A stretch of 9,071 nt of DNA from Candidatus Pacearchaeota archaeon ex4484_31 (GTDB lineage: Archaea; Nanobdellota; Nanobdellia; Pacearchaeales; UBA284), in NCBI GenBank assembly GCA_002254805.1, contig NJDW01000008.1:1-9071 (forward strand), in the 5' to 3' direction. Under the pieces are notes generated by a model, which did not search any database, was not told the DNA's origin, and saw nothing but the letters and a program-made list of their open reading frames with translations. The position numbers were made by a program, and so were the translations under genes. This document shows, one piece after another, positions 1 to 5,527 of this stretch (position 1 is its first letter; each line of letters begins with the position of its first letter).

Positions 1-554
1 AGTTCTGGAATCTTTTTATTTACTACTGTGATTTCTGCCAAGACATTTATTGTATTATCCTCCTTTATCCTTCTCTCACTAAACCTAACGTCTATTTCTA
101 CATCTTCCTCTCCTTTCTCAACGTATGGTTCTTCCCATGAAATAAAAAACGGACATCTTGGATCAGCTGTAAAACAATACTTATAATCTTTAATTTTACC
201 AACAACATTTAAAATTCCACTTCCTTTACCTTTCAGAGAAGAAAAGATCGGCTGTAAAACTCCTGGCTGAACTTTATAAAGCTGGGAAAAAACAAGGAAA
301 AGTAAAACAGCAATGATCAATACAGCTAGTACTTTCAAGTTGCTTGGAAAGATTCCATAGATAAAGCCTAAACAAAATCCAAAACCAGCTCCGATCAAAA
401 CAAAAACTATCAAGCTAGGAATTCCTGCACTACCAATTTCAACAACAGAAAAAATACTCAGCAAGGCACAAATAACTGAAAGGATTATTGCACCTATCAA
501 AGCTGATGTCAAAGCTGAAATTAGCCTATTTTCTTTTTTTACTACTATCTCCAT
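1..554 (-). CDS. Partial membrane protein with three N-terminal TM helices and an outer domain (unknown function)
   Basis: The gene is open from an ATG at 554 to the left edge, giving 184 residues with the C-terminus missing. The N-terminus is short and basic (MEIVVKKENR). Three hydrophobic segments follow at about residues 11-35, 45-69 and 73-93. The rest is soluble, with two cysteines (C127 and C134, in CFTADPRC) that could form a disulfide, then alternating hydrophobic residues (VEIDVRF, VLAEITVVN) that look like the first strands of a beta-sandwich. This suggests a membrane-anchored protein with a domain outside the cell, but that is inference. I do not recognise the family. The start is supported by a TATA-like box 28 bases upstream. 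It is divergent from the prepilin peptidase, and nothing shows that the two are functionally linked. Confidence 0.8.
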   Translation of the reverse strand, partial: MEIVVKKENRLISALTSALIGAIILSVICALLSIFSVVEIGSAGIPSLIVFVLIGAGFGFCLGFIYGIFPSNLKVLAVLIIAVLLFLVFSQLYKVQPGVLQPIFSSLKGKGSGILNVVGKIKDYKYCFTADPRCPFFISWEEPYVEKGEEDVEIDVRFSERRIKEDNTINVLAEITVVNKKIPE

Positions 555-573
555 CAATTTTGCTAAGCAAAAG

Positions 574-590
574 ATAATATTTAATATTTT
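574..590 (-). promoter_or_regulatory. TATA-like box for the left-edge membrane protein gene
   Basis: On the minus strand this reads AAAATATTAAATATTAT. Its centre is about 28 bases upstream of the ATG at 554, the usual archaeal distance from TATA box to transcription start. This places the start at or next to the ATG, so the mRNA would be leaderless. The region is very AT-rich, so chance matches are possible. Confidence 0.45.
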
Positions 591-651
591 CGCATTCTTC
601 AAAAGTTACAAAAAAATTAAAAATAAAAAATTAGTAAAATAAGAGTAAAAA

Positions 652-759
652 ATGGAATACGCTTTTCCGCAACAAAGAAAAAGTAAAAAGCAGTTGAAGA
701 AAAAGAGAAAATATAGGGTTTATAAAAAAGGAGGGCCAAAAAGGACGCAAAAGAAATAA
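652..759 (+). CDS. Doubtful small ORF, very basic 35-residue peptide
   Basis: An ATG at 652 opens 35 codons ending in TAA at 757-759, two bases before the ATG of the prepilin peptidase gene. The peptide begins MEYAFPQQRKSKKQ and is mostly lysine and arginine, with GGP and TQKK near the end. Position and tight spacing would fit a coupled leader gene. Against it, the region is so A-rich that a lysine-rich ORF of this size can arise by chance, no Shine-Dalgarno site precedes it, and a good TATA box for the downstream gene lies inside it at 719-727. I do not recognise the peptide, and it is not the ribosomal protein L41e. Confidence 0.25.
   Translation: MEYAFPQQRKSKKQLKKKRKYRVYKKGGPKRTQKK
719..727 (+). 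promoter_or_regulatory. TATA box, likely promoter of the prepilin peptidase gene
   Basis: TTTATAAAA is the closest match to a consensus archaeal TATA box in the 555-761 gap. Its centre is 39 bases before the ATG at 762, so transcription should start near 748-750 and leave a leader of about 12-14 bases. The GGAGGG just downstream (730-735) is 26 bases from the ATG, too far to act as its Shine-Dalgarno site. Apart from this box, the doubtful small ORF and the box at 574-590, I see nothing in the gap. Confidence 0.45.
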
Positions 760-761
760 AA

Positions 762-1622
762 ATGGATGTCTTATTTTTTACTGACATTTTACTTAGCTTT
801 ATTGCTTTGATTTATCTTCTTGTTGCTTGCTTTGAAGATATAAAAAAGAGGGAAATTCATGATTGGCTAAGTTTTTCTTTGATTGCTATAGCTTTAGCAG
901 TAAGAGCCATAGTTTCTTTAAGCATAAAAAAACCTTTCTACTTTCTTTATTCTTTACTTGCTCTTGGAATTTTTTATGCAGTAGCACTCTTACTCTATTA
1001 TGCTAAGGCATTTGGAGGTGGTGATGCAAAGTTTTTGATTGCTTTATCAGTTGTTTTCGCTACTACACCAAAATTTTCCCTGTTACAGGAACCTTTTCTT
1101 TTCACTTTTGTTGTTAATTCGATTGTTCTCAGCTTCTTTTATGTCCTCTTCTTTTCTTTTTTTCTAGCTGTAAAGAACAGAAAAGGCTTTGCTGTTGAAT
1201 TTAAAAAAGAAAACAGAAAAGGATTTTTACTGAAGGTTTCTTTATTCTTTCTTGGACTTCTCTTTATTATCCTAAGCTTTATCTTTTCTCCTTCCTTTTT
1301 AATTTTCTCTTTGGTTTTTTTTGCTTTACCTTATCTTTACTTCTTTGTTAAGGCTGTTGAAAACTCTTGCTTGATCAAGAAAGTTAAGCCAAGTCAGTTA
1401 AGAGAAGGTGATTGGTTGGTAGAAAGCGTTAAAATAAAAGGAAAGATAATTAGACCTAGCGTTCATGGATTAAGCGAAAAAGAAATAGGGTTTTTAAAAA
1501 AAGCAAGAAAAAGTGTTAGGATAAAGGAAGGAATTCCTTTCATTCCTGTCTATTTGATTTCTGTTATTGTTTCCTTCTTCGCTAACTTACTTGAACTATT
1601 TTTAGGGCAACCTTTGTTTTAG
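762..1622 (+). CDS. Archaeal type IV prepilin / preflagellin peptidase (A24 family)
   Basis: This membrane aspartyl protease cuts the short leader from type IV pilin-like precursors, including archaellins and adhesive pilins, before assembly. The 286 residues begin with a hydrophobic helix, then the first catalytic region CFEDIKKREIHDWL with D26. The family GxGD motif follows as GGGD at 85-88, making D88 the second catalytic aspartate. Several further membrane helices follow (about 37-55, 60-80, 89-101, 114-136, 158-196). The tail is the soluble archaeal-specific segment with REGDWL (214-219), GLSEKEI (236-242) and RIKEGIPFIP (253-262), then a last helix. Both aspartates are present, so it should be active. 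The loop holds NRKGF twice (139-143 and 151-155). No pilin or pilus ATPase gene lies in the window, so the substrates are encoded elsewhere. The 3' end overlaps the convergent HIT gene by 21 bases. Confidence 0.93.
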   Translation: MDVLFFTDILLSFIALIYLLVACFEDIKKREIHDWLSFSLIAIALAVRAIVSLSIKKPFYFLYSLLALGIFYAVALLLYYAKAFGGGDAKFLIALSVVFATTPKFSLLQEPFLFTFVVNSIVLSFFYVLFFSFFLAVKNRKGFAVEFKKENRKGFLLKVSLFFLGLLFIILSFIFSPSFLIFSLVFFALPYLYFFVKAVENSCLIKKVKPSQLREGDWLVESVKIKGKIIRPSVHGLSEKEIGFLKKARKSVRIKEGIPFIPVYLISVIVSFFANLLELFLGQPLF

Positions 1623-2255
1623 ATGTTTTAAAATATCTTCTATTTCTTTTTCTTCCTTCTTTTTTTGTTGCTTTGATTTTTCTTCTTCTCTTTTTTCAAC
1701 AACATTTCTTGCTTTTTCCCTTATTTGAACAGCTAATTTTTCTAATTCCTCCTTGCTTGCTTTCTTCTTTTCCCATCCAAAATATATTTTGTCATTTCTA
1801 AACCTTGGTATTATGTTTATGCAAAAATGTGGAACAGTCTGGCCAGCTAGCTGACCTTGAGCAACATAAATGTTTATTCCTTCTGCTTTCGTAATTTCAG
1901 CCAGTACTGGAACCATCAACTTCACAAAAACAAAAAGCTTGTTTAACAAACCATCTGGAATTTCATTGATAAACTGAAAATGTTTTTTTGGCATAACCAG
2001 CATATGTCCTAAAGAAGCTGGATAAAGATCAAGAACAGCAAGGATTTCGTTATCTTCATAGATTTTTACTGTTTCTATCTCTTTATTTATTATCTGACAA
2101 AATAAGCATTTTGGCTGTAACTTATTAAGCATGTTAATCAATTCTTCTTGACTTGCTTTTTTTATCCTTTCTTTTAATTCTTTTACTTGCTCTTCTGGCA
2201 ACTTTTCAAGTTCTTTAAGCAATTTCTCTCTTATCCTTTCTATATCTTCCATCAT
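1602..2255 (-). CDS. HIT-family protein with coiled-coil extensions and degenerate active-site motif
   Basis: HIT proteins are nucleotide-binding hydrolases or transferases. Here the HIT core covers about residues 49-152: CLFC (50-53), YEDNEILAVLDLYPASLGHM (66-85), VMPKKHF (87-93) and the motif region GQTVPHFCINIIPR (138-151). The family motif has three alternating histidines, the middle one being the nucleophile. Only the first (H143) remains; the second is C145 and the third N147. From memory, DPANN archaea have a HIT subfamily with a similarly altered motif (HFM-type), so this is probably lineage-specific rather than decay. An acidic and basic helical stretch of about 48 residues precedes the core, and a charged coiled coil (166-212) follows it. 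The start is ATG ATG at 2255, four bases after the aEF-1-beta stop, making this the last gene of the translation operon. Catalytic activity is doubtful; nucleotide or RNA binding is possible. Confidence 0.88.
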   Translation of the reverse strand: MMEDIERIREKLLKELEKLPEEQVKELKERIKKASQEELINMLNKLQPKCLFCQIINKEIETVKIYEDNEILAVLDLYPASLGHMLVMPKKHFQFINEIPDGLLNKLFVFVKLMVPVLAEITKAEGINIYVAQGQLAGQTVPHFCINIIPRFRNDKIYFGWEKKKASKEELEKLAVQIREKARNVVEKREEEKSKQQKKKEEKEIEDILKHLKQRLP

Positions 2256-2259
2256 AAAG

Positions 2260-2532
2260 TTAAGCTAGAGCTCTTCTGCAATCAACAACTTCTATGTTGC
2301 TTACTTCATCAATTTCTTTTATCTTTTCTTCTAACGTTGACGGAGAAAACTCATCTGGAATCAAGACAGTTAAAACAAGAACTTTTAAACCAAATGCTAT
2401 GTCTTCTTTTTCAAAAGAATGGATGTTTATGCTTTCTAATTGCTTTAGCTTTTCTCTTATCTTTTCTTCAACTTTTTCTATTTCTGTTTCAGCCGAGGAT
2501 GGAAAAATTTTTAATTTTATTATGGTCGTCAT
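2260..2532 (-). CDS. Translation elongation factor 1-beta (aEF-1-beta)
   Basis: aEF-1-beta is the guanine nucleotide exchange factor for aEF-1-alpha and recharges it with GTP during elongation. The 90-residue protein shows the family pattern: an opening beta strand (TTIIKLKIFPSS), a helix (ETEIEKVEEKIREKLKQL), the signature EKEDIAFGLKVLVLTVLIPDE cut here as DIAFGLKVLVLTVLIP, a second helix, and the final strand SNIEVVDCRR. An ATG at 2532 is preferred over an in-frame TTG at 2547, because the ATG has the SD-like GAAGGT seven bases upstream and matches the family length. It starts one base after the stop of the zinc-ribbon gene, which suggests translational coupling. A small zinc-ribbon gene next to aEF-1-beta is a common archaeal arrangement. 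Confidence 0.95.
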   Translation of the reverse strand: MTTIIKLKIFPSSAETEIEKVEEKIREKLKQLESINIHSFEKEDIAFGLKVLVLTVLIPDEFSPSTLEEKIKEIDEVSNIEVVDCRRALA

Positions 2533-2533
2533 T

Positions 2534-2695
2534 TTAAGGACCTTCAAAAGAACATTCGCATTTATATTTTATTGTTCTTTTTCTACAGTGTCCACATCTC
2601 GCTATAAGCTTTCCACACTTTGGACATGGAAATACCACGCCTTCTTCATCCAGTTCTTTTCCACAGCTTATGCATCTCATTTTATTTTCTTTCAT
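2534..2695 (-). CDS. Small zinc-ribbon RNA-binding protein, translation-associated (COG2888/DUF1610-like)
   Basis: This 53-residue gene is easily missed for its size. It carries four cysteine pairs: C8/C11, C24/C27, C34/C37 and C46/C48, ending in SFEGP. The order and the FEGP end match the archaeal zinc-ribbon family predicted to bind RNA and act in translation, normally found beside aEF-1-beta as here. The ATG at 2695 overlaps the aIF2-alpha stop as ATGA, a typical coupled junction; a second ATG at 2680 is the alternative start. The last pair is CxC (YKCECSF) where the family normally has CxxCGF, so one residue seems to be missing there. It could be confused with Nop10, which also follows aIF2-alpha in many archaea, but Nop10 has only two CxxC pairs and a different tail. 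Confidence 0.9.
   Translation of the reverse strand: MKENKMRCISCGKELDEEGVVFPCPKCGKLIARCGHCRKRTIKYKCECSFEGP
2540..2545 (-). promoter_or_regulatory. Shine-Dalgarno-like site for aEF-1-beta
   Basis: The minus strand reads GAAGGT, a near match to GGAGGT, seven bases before the ATG at 2532. It lies within the last codons of the zinc-ribbon gene (its FEGP end). It supports the ATG at 2532 over the TTG at 2547, which lies upstream of this site. Confidence 0.45.
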
Positions 2696-3447
2696 GTTTT
2701 TACTTCAAAAGAGCAGTTAAGTTCTCTTGCTTTTTTCTGTATCTCATTCAATAACTTTTCAAGTTTTTTGTTTGCCTCTTTATAGTTTTTTTCTTCTATG
2801 CTTAAAACATAACGAGGAGCTGCCACATAACTAACGTTTGCTTTTTTACTGATTGGAACTAAAATCTTTTTTATTCTTTCTATACCATCTTCAGCTTGTG
2901 TTGTAAGCATGATTTCTGCTTTTACTTTCACTAGTTTTTGTTTTATCTTTTCTTTTATCAATTTTAAAAATTTTTCTGCTTCGTTGTTTGTAAAACCTAA
3001 AGCATTAAGCTTTTCCTTTGCTTTGTCCTCACTTTTTTCGATCAACTCTTGAATTTCAAAGAAAAAATCTGAAAGCTCTTTTTTCTTTTCTATTTCTTCT
3101 ATAACCTTAGGAAGCTTTTCTTTGTTTAATACTAAACTGAGCATTATTTTTACATCCTTTGCCCTTTCATATCTTTCCATCACCTGTTTTCTTTCTTTTG
3201 CTGTTACCCTTCTTAATGATAGATCTATATGACCTTTAGACTTATCTACTCTAAGCACCTTACAAACAACTTTTTGGTTTACCCTTACATAATTTCTTAT
3301 GTTCCTTATCCTTCCTGGAGCTACCTCGCTAAAGTTTATTACTCCTTCTCTCTGATATTTTTCTATCTTAACAAAAACAGAAGTTCCAACTATCTTTTCA
3401 ACTGTGCAAAGCACGAGTTCATCTTCTTCTGGAAATCTTTCTTTCAT
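2692..3447 (-). CDS. Translation initiation factor 2 subunit alpha (aIF2-alpha)
   Basis: aIF2-alpha is part of the heterotrimer that delivers initiator Met-tRNA to the small ribosomal subunit. The 251 residues show the three expected parts. An S1 OB-fold (about 9-80) contains EGVINFSEVAPGRIRNIRNY and KVVCKVLRVDKSKGHIDLSL; a helical middle covers about 85-165; and an alpha/beta C-terminal domain that contacts the gamma subunit covers about 170-251. At the position of the regulated Ser51 of eukaryotic eIF2-alpha this protein has alanine (A43), so phosphorylation control of that kind is not expected there. It follows S27e after 14 bases, an adjacency conserved in many archaea. No Shine-Dalgarno site precedes the ATG at 3447. 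A TATA-like stretch over the S27e stop (about 3461-3473) might supply an internal start. Confidence 0.96.
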   Translation of the reverse strand: MKERFPEEDELVLCTVEKIVGTSVFVKIEKYQREGVINFSEVAPGRIRNIRNYVRVNQKVVCKVLRVDKSKGHIDLSLRRVTAKERKQVMERYERAKDVKIMLSLVLNKEKLPKVIEEIEKKKELSDFFFEIQELIEKSEDKAKEKLNALGFTNNEAEKFLKLIKEKIKQKLVKVKAEIMLTTQAEDGIERIKKILVPISKKANVSYVAAPRYVLSIEEKNYKEANKKLEKLLNEIQKKARELNCSFEVKT

Positions 3448-3461
3448 TTTATTTTTAATTT

Positions 3462-3656
3462 TTATTTAAAAACTTCTAAAATTCTTGCTCTTATCTTTGC
3501 TTTTCCACCAGAAGGTTTAGCAAGCAAGTAATTGCATTTTAAACATCTTACCTTCGTTGTTGCTTTTCCGAATATTATTTGTTCTGATTTACACTTTGGA
3601 CATCTAACTCTTACAAACTTGCTTTTTGTTGTCCTTATTTCTTTCATCGGCTTCAT
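3462..3656 (-). CDS. rps27e: 30S ribosomal protein S27e
   Basis: S27e is a small zinc-binding protein of the archaeal and eukaryotic small subunit. The core shows KFVRVRCPKC, then a second CxxC in RCLKCNYLLAKPSGGKAK and the typical end ARILEVFK. The two CxxC pairs form the zinc ribbon. With the ATG at 3656 the protein has 64 residues, matching the usual length of about 60-65. The frame stays open up to a TTG at 3698 overlapping the DHH gene, but that would add 14 residues not expected in the family. An ATG at 3647 (61 residues) has AAGGA about ten bases upstream and is also possible. It lies between the DHH nuclease and aIF2-alpha genes in the operon. Confidence 0.93.
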   Translation of the reverse strand: MKPMKEIRTTKSKFVRVRCPKCKSEQIIFGKATTKVRCLKCNYLLAKPSGGKAKIRARILEVFK

Positions 3657-3690
3657 TTCCTTATTTAATTTTTTCCCTTTTTTAAGTTTT

Positions 3691-4995
3691 CTATTCAACT
3701 TCCTTTAACTTTTCTTCAAGAAGAGAAAGAAATTCCTTTTCTTTTTCAATAGGGATCAACGCTCCAGCAGCCTTTTCATGTCCTCCAGATTCGCCACCTA
3801 CATTCTTTACTATAGAATTCAAAAAACTTGCAAGATTTATGTTTTTATTTCCCTTTATTCTTGCAGAAATCTTTATTTGTCTATCATTTTCATAAGCTAA
3901 GCCGCAAAAAAGAAAGACATTTGGATCAGAAAAAGAGTTCATCACTATTGAAATCACGTTGCTTATCAACACATCACTTATCTTTGATTTGGCATTGATT
4001 ATCAAGTAAGAATTTCCTTTCCTTTTTTCAACCTTTTCTATTGCTTTCAATGCTTCCAAAAGCTTTCTTTTGTATTCTATGTAAATGTTTTCAACTTCAT
4101 CTAAAACAGGAGATTCAAGCAAGAAAGCAACTCCTAAACCAAGCGCATTAAGTTTGCCACAAGCGTTAATCATTGCTACAACTTCTCTTATGTCAAAAAG
4201 CTTATTACAAAAACTTACGATATAGATGTCTTCTATCAGGTTCTCTTCGTCAGCTTTGTTCAAAAGAAGGGTAGTGATAAGTCTTGAAAGTTCTTCACCA
4301 TTTAGGTCAACAATTGATTTCAGTCCTTTTTCGCTCCTTACCTTTATGCTCGCTTTTTTCAGTATGTCATTTTCATTCTCTGAAAGGTTTTTTCTCAATA
4401 CATTTGGTAAAGGCTCTGTAGCTGGAAAAAAAGAAACTGTTCTTTTCTTTTGTACTCCCTCTTTGATTGCCTCTTCTACCACTAAGCTATTATACCTTGA
4501 AAGTTCTTTGTTAAGGTTATCTCCAACCAAACCAACCATCGCAATTTTTGCTGTACTTATGTTAAATTGCTTTGCGAAAAGATAGCATAAGACTGAACTG
4601 CTTAGTTCTGATGAATAGATAAAGAAAAAATCATCACTCTTGTAAAGATTCAAGCTTTCGTTGATTTGATGATGATCAAGAACAAAAATTTTTCCATACT
4701 CTTTCAGTTCAAAAATTTTTTTTAGCTTCGAAGCTCCGAGGTCAAGAAAAAAGACAGCTTTGTATTTCTTTTCCTTTATTTCTTTTTTTATTTCTTCTAA
4801 GATAACGTCAGTAAGGTTTTTTAATGCAGTTAAGTGAAAAAGCTGATCGTTTTCTTTAAGCAACTTTGTTATTATGGCTGCTGAAGAAATGCCGTCAGCA
4901 TCAAAATGGGTAAATATCTTTATGAAGCCTTTTTCCTTGAAAATTTTTTTGAGTTCATTTGACGCTTTTTCCACCTCTTTTTTCAGTTCTTTCAT
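3691..4995 (-). CDS. DHH/DHHA1 phosphoesterase, archaeal RecJ-like nuclease (Cdc45/GAN relative)
   Basis: Archaeal RecJ-like proteins are 5' exonucleases; some bind GINS at the replication fork as relatives of Cdc45, and others act on RNA. This 434-residue protein has the metal-binding motifs of the DHH domain: THFDADG (29-35, with H30, D32 and D34), D85 in FLDLG, the name-giving DHH at 107-109 and D159 in GLVGDN. The C-terminal DHHA1 domain ends with GGESGGHEKAAGA (400-412). All these residues are intact, so an active nuclease is expected rather than an inactivated Cdc45-type scaffold. The ATG at 4995 lies inside the S15 gene (41-base overlap) and has GGAGG 13 bases upstream. The S15-RecJ pair is conserved in archaea, linking translation and replication genes. 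Whether DNA or RNA is the main substrate cannot be read from the sequence. Confidence 0.92.
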   Translation of the reverse strand: MKELKKEVEKASNELKKIFKEKGFIKIFTHFDADGISSAAIITKLLKENDQLFHLTALKNLTDVILEEIKKEIKEKKYKAVFFLDLGASKLKKIFELKEYGKIFVLDHHQINESLNLYKSDDFFFIYSSELSSSVLCYLFAKQFNISTAKIAMVGLVGDNLNKELSRYNSLVVEEAIKEGVQKKRTVSFFPATEPLPNVLRKNLSENENDILKKASIKVRSEKGLKSIVDLNGEELSRLITTLLLNKADEENLIEDIYIVSFCNKLFDIREVVAMINACGKLNALGLGVAFLLESPVLDEVENIYIEYKRKLLEALKAIEKVEKRKGNSYLIINAKSKISDVLISNVISIVMNSFSDPNVFLFCGLAYENDRQIKISARIKGNKNINLASFLNSIVKNVGGESGGHEKAAGALIPIEKEKEFLSLLEEKLKEVE

Positions 4996-5374
4996 AGTAT
5001 TTTTTTAACCTCCTTATTTTTGATTCAGTAAGCTGTAAACCTCTCTTTGCTGTCATATCCTTTTTATGTTTTTCCAAATGTTTTCTAAGTTTTTCAGCTT
5101 TTTTTTCTAAAGCAAGTAAATCTTCTTTTTCGACTTTTATGTTATGTTCCTCAAGTATCTTTTTTATCTTTTTTCCTGTAACCGCTTTTACTTTTGGTAT
5201 CCCATAGCTGTCTCTTAAAACAAGTCCTATTTTCGCCATACTCATTCCTTGCTTTGCAAGTTTTACAACCAGTTCTTCAACCTCAGAAGGCTTTAGCTTT
5301 AGCCAATAAGGTTTTTCAAGCTTTGGAGGATGACTTCCAGCTTTACCTTTACCTTTTCCATACAACGTTGCCAT
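4955..5374 (-). CDS. rps15: 30S ribosomal protein S15 (archaeal uS15), shortened C-terminus
   Basis: S15 binds the central domain of 16S rRNA early in small-subunit assembly. The 139 residues match archaeal S15: a basic start (MATLYGKGKGKAGS), the tryptophan region KPYWLKLKPSEVEELVVKLA, MAKIGLVLRDSYGIPKVKAVTGKK (about 46-69), and the rRNA-binding helices ending in LTESKIRRLKKYY (115-127). Other archaeal S15 proteins continue after KYY for about 20 residues with a conserved tryptophan and an RYSPETA-like tail. Here that tail is replaced by ERTEKRGGKSVK and a stop. The neighbouring frame carries the start of the nuclease gene, not the missing tail, so this is a real shortening rather than a frameshift. 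It is the first protein gene of the operon. A TATA box 26 bases upstream puts transcription start at the ATG. Confidence 0.96.
   Translation of the reverse strand: MATLYGKGKGKAGSHPPKLEKPYWLKLKPSEVEELVVKLAKQGMSMAKIGLVLRDSYGIPKVKAVTGKKIKKILEEHNIKVEKEDLLALEKKAEKLRKHLEKHKKDMTAKRGLQLTESKIRRLKKYYERTEKRGGKSVK
5007..5015 (-). promoter_or_regulatory. Shine-Dalgarno site for the RecJ-like gene, inside rps15
   Basis: The minus strand reads AAGGAGGTT, the strongest Shine-Dalgarno match to a start in this window, 11 bases before the ATG at 4995. It is encoded within the conserved IRRLKKYY end of S15 (ATA AGG AGG TTA), so the same bases serve S15 coding and initiation of the next gene. It decides the nuclease start and shows that internal genes use SD-guided initiation. 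Confidence 0.65.
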
Positions 5375-5395
5375 CCTTTTCTTAGCTATGCGATG

Positions 5396-5404
5396 TTTTT
5401 AAAC
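5396..5404 (-). promoter_or_regulatory. TATA box for the rps15 operon
   Basis: The minus strand reads GTTTAAAAA, centred about 26 bases before the S15 ATG at 5374. A leaderless mRNA is predicted for the seven-gene operon. The box lies only 17 bases past the tRNA-Gln 3' end. A TTTT run at 5411-5414 on the same strand, between the two, could terminate the tRNA transcript, but this is only a weak candidate. Confidence 0.55.
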
Positions 5405-5420
5405 TTTTTTAAAAGAGAAG

Positions 5421-5493
5421 TAGCCCCGAGCGGATTCGAACCGCTGTCTCTGGCTCCAAAGGCCAGCATGCTTGACCGCTACACCACGGGGCT
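5421..5493 (-). tRNA. tRNA-Gln (anticodon UUG)
   Basis: The minus strand folds as a complete cloverleaf of 73 bases. The acceptor stem pairs AGCCCCG (5487-5493) with CGGGGCT (5422-5428). The D arm begins GTGTAGCGGTCAA. The anticodon stem pairs CTGGC with GCCAG around the seven-base loop CTTTGGA, giving anticodon TTG, which reads CAA (Gln). The T arm is AGCGG TTCGAAT CCGCT. The discriminator base is A at 5421. There is no intron and CCA is not encoded, so 3' trimming (RNase Z is encoded nearby) and CCA addition are required. It lies between the winged-helix gene and rps15 on the same strand. Confidence 0.97.
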
Positions 5494-5515
5494 ATAGAAT
5501 TTTAAAGAAATACTA

Positions 5516-5523
5516 TTTTAAAA
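5516..5523 (-). promoter_or_regulatory. TATA-like box for tRNA-Gln
   Basis: The palindrome TTTTAAAA is centred about 26 bases before the 5' end of the tRNA, the expected position for an archaeal TATA box. It starts five bases past the stop codon of the winged-helix gene (5528-5530), so the tRNA may have its own promoter, be read through from the upstream operon, or both. Confidence 0.45.
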
Positions 5524-5527
5524 TTTT

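Noticed and set aside
730..735. GGAGGG as a ribosome-binding site for the prepilin peptidase
   Set aside because: It ends 26 bases before the ATG at 762, and no start codon lies 5-12 bases downstream of it.
2534..2695. Identification of the 53-residue zinc-ribbon gene as Nop10
   Set aside because: Nop10 follows aIF2-alpha in many archaea, but it has two CxxC pairs and a PPRFSPEDPYG-like tail. This protein has four cysteine pairs and ends in FEGP, next to aEF-1-beta.
2187..2785. Two plus-strand open frames (2187-2537 and 2294-2785)
   Set aside because: They are antisense to the HIT, aEF-1-beta, zinc-ribbon and aIF2-alpha genes, are dominated by Phe, Ser and Leu as expected from reading Lys/Glu-rich genes backwards, and match no family I know.
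3657..3698. Longer S27e starting at TTG 3698
   Set aside because: It would add 14 residues beyond the family length and use a rare start overlapping the upstream gene, while an ATG at 3656 fits the family.
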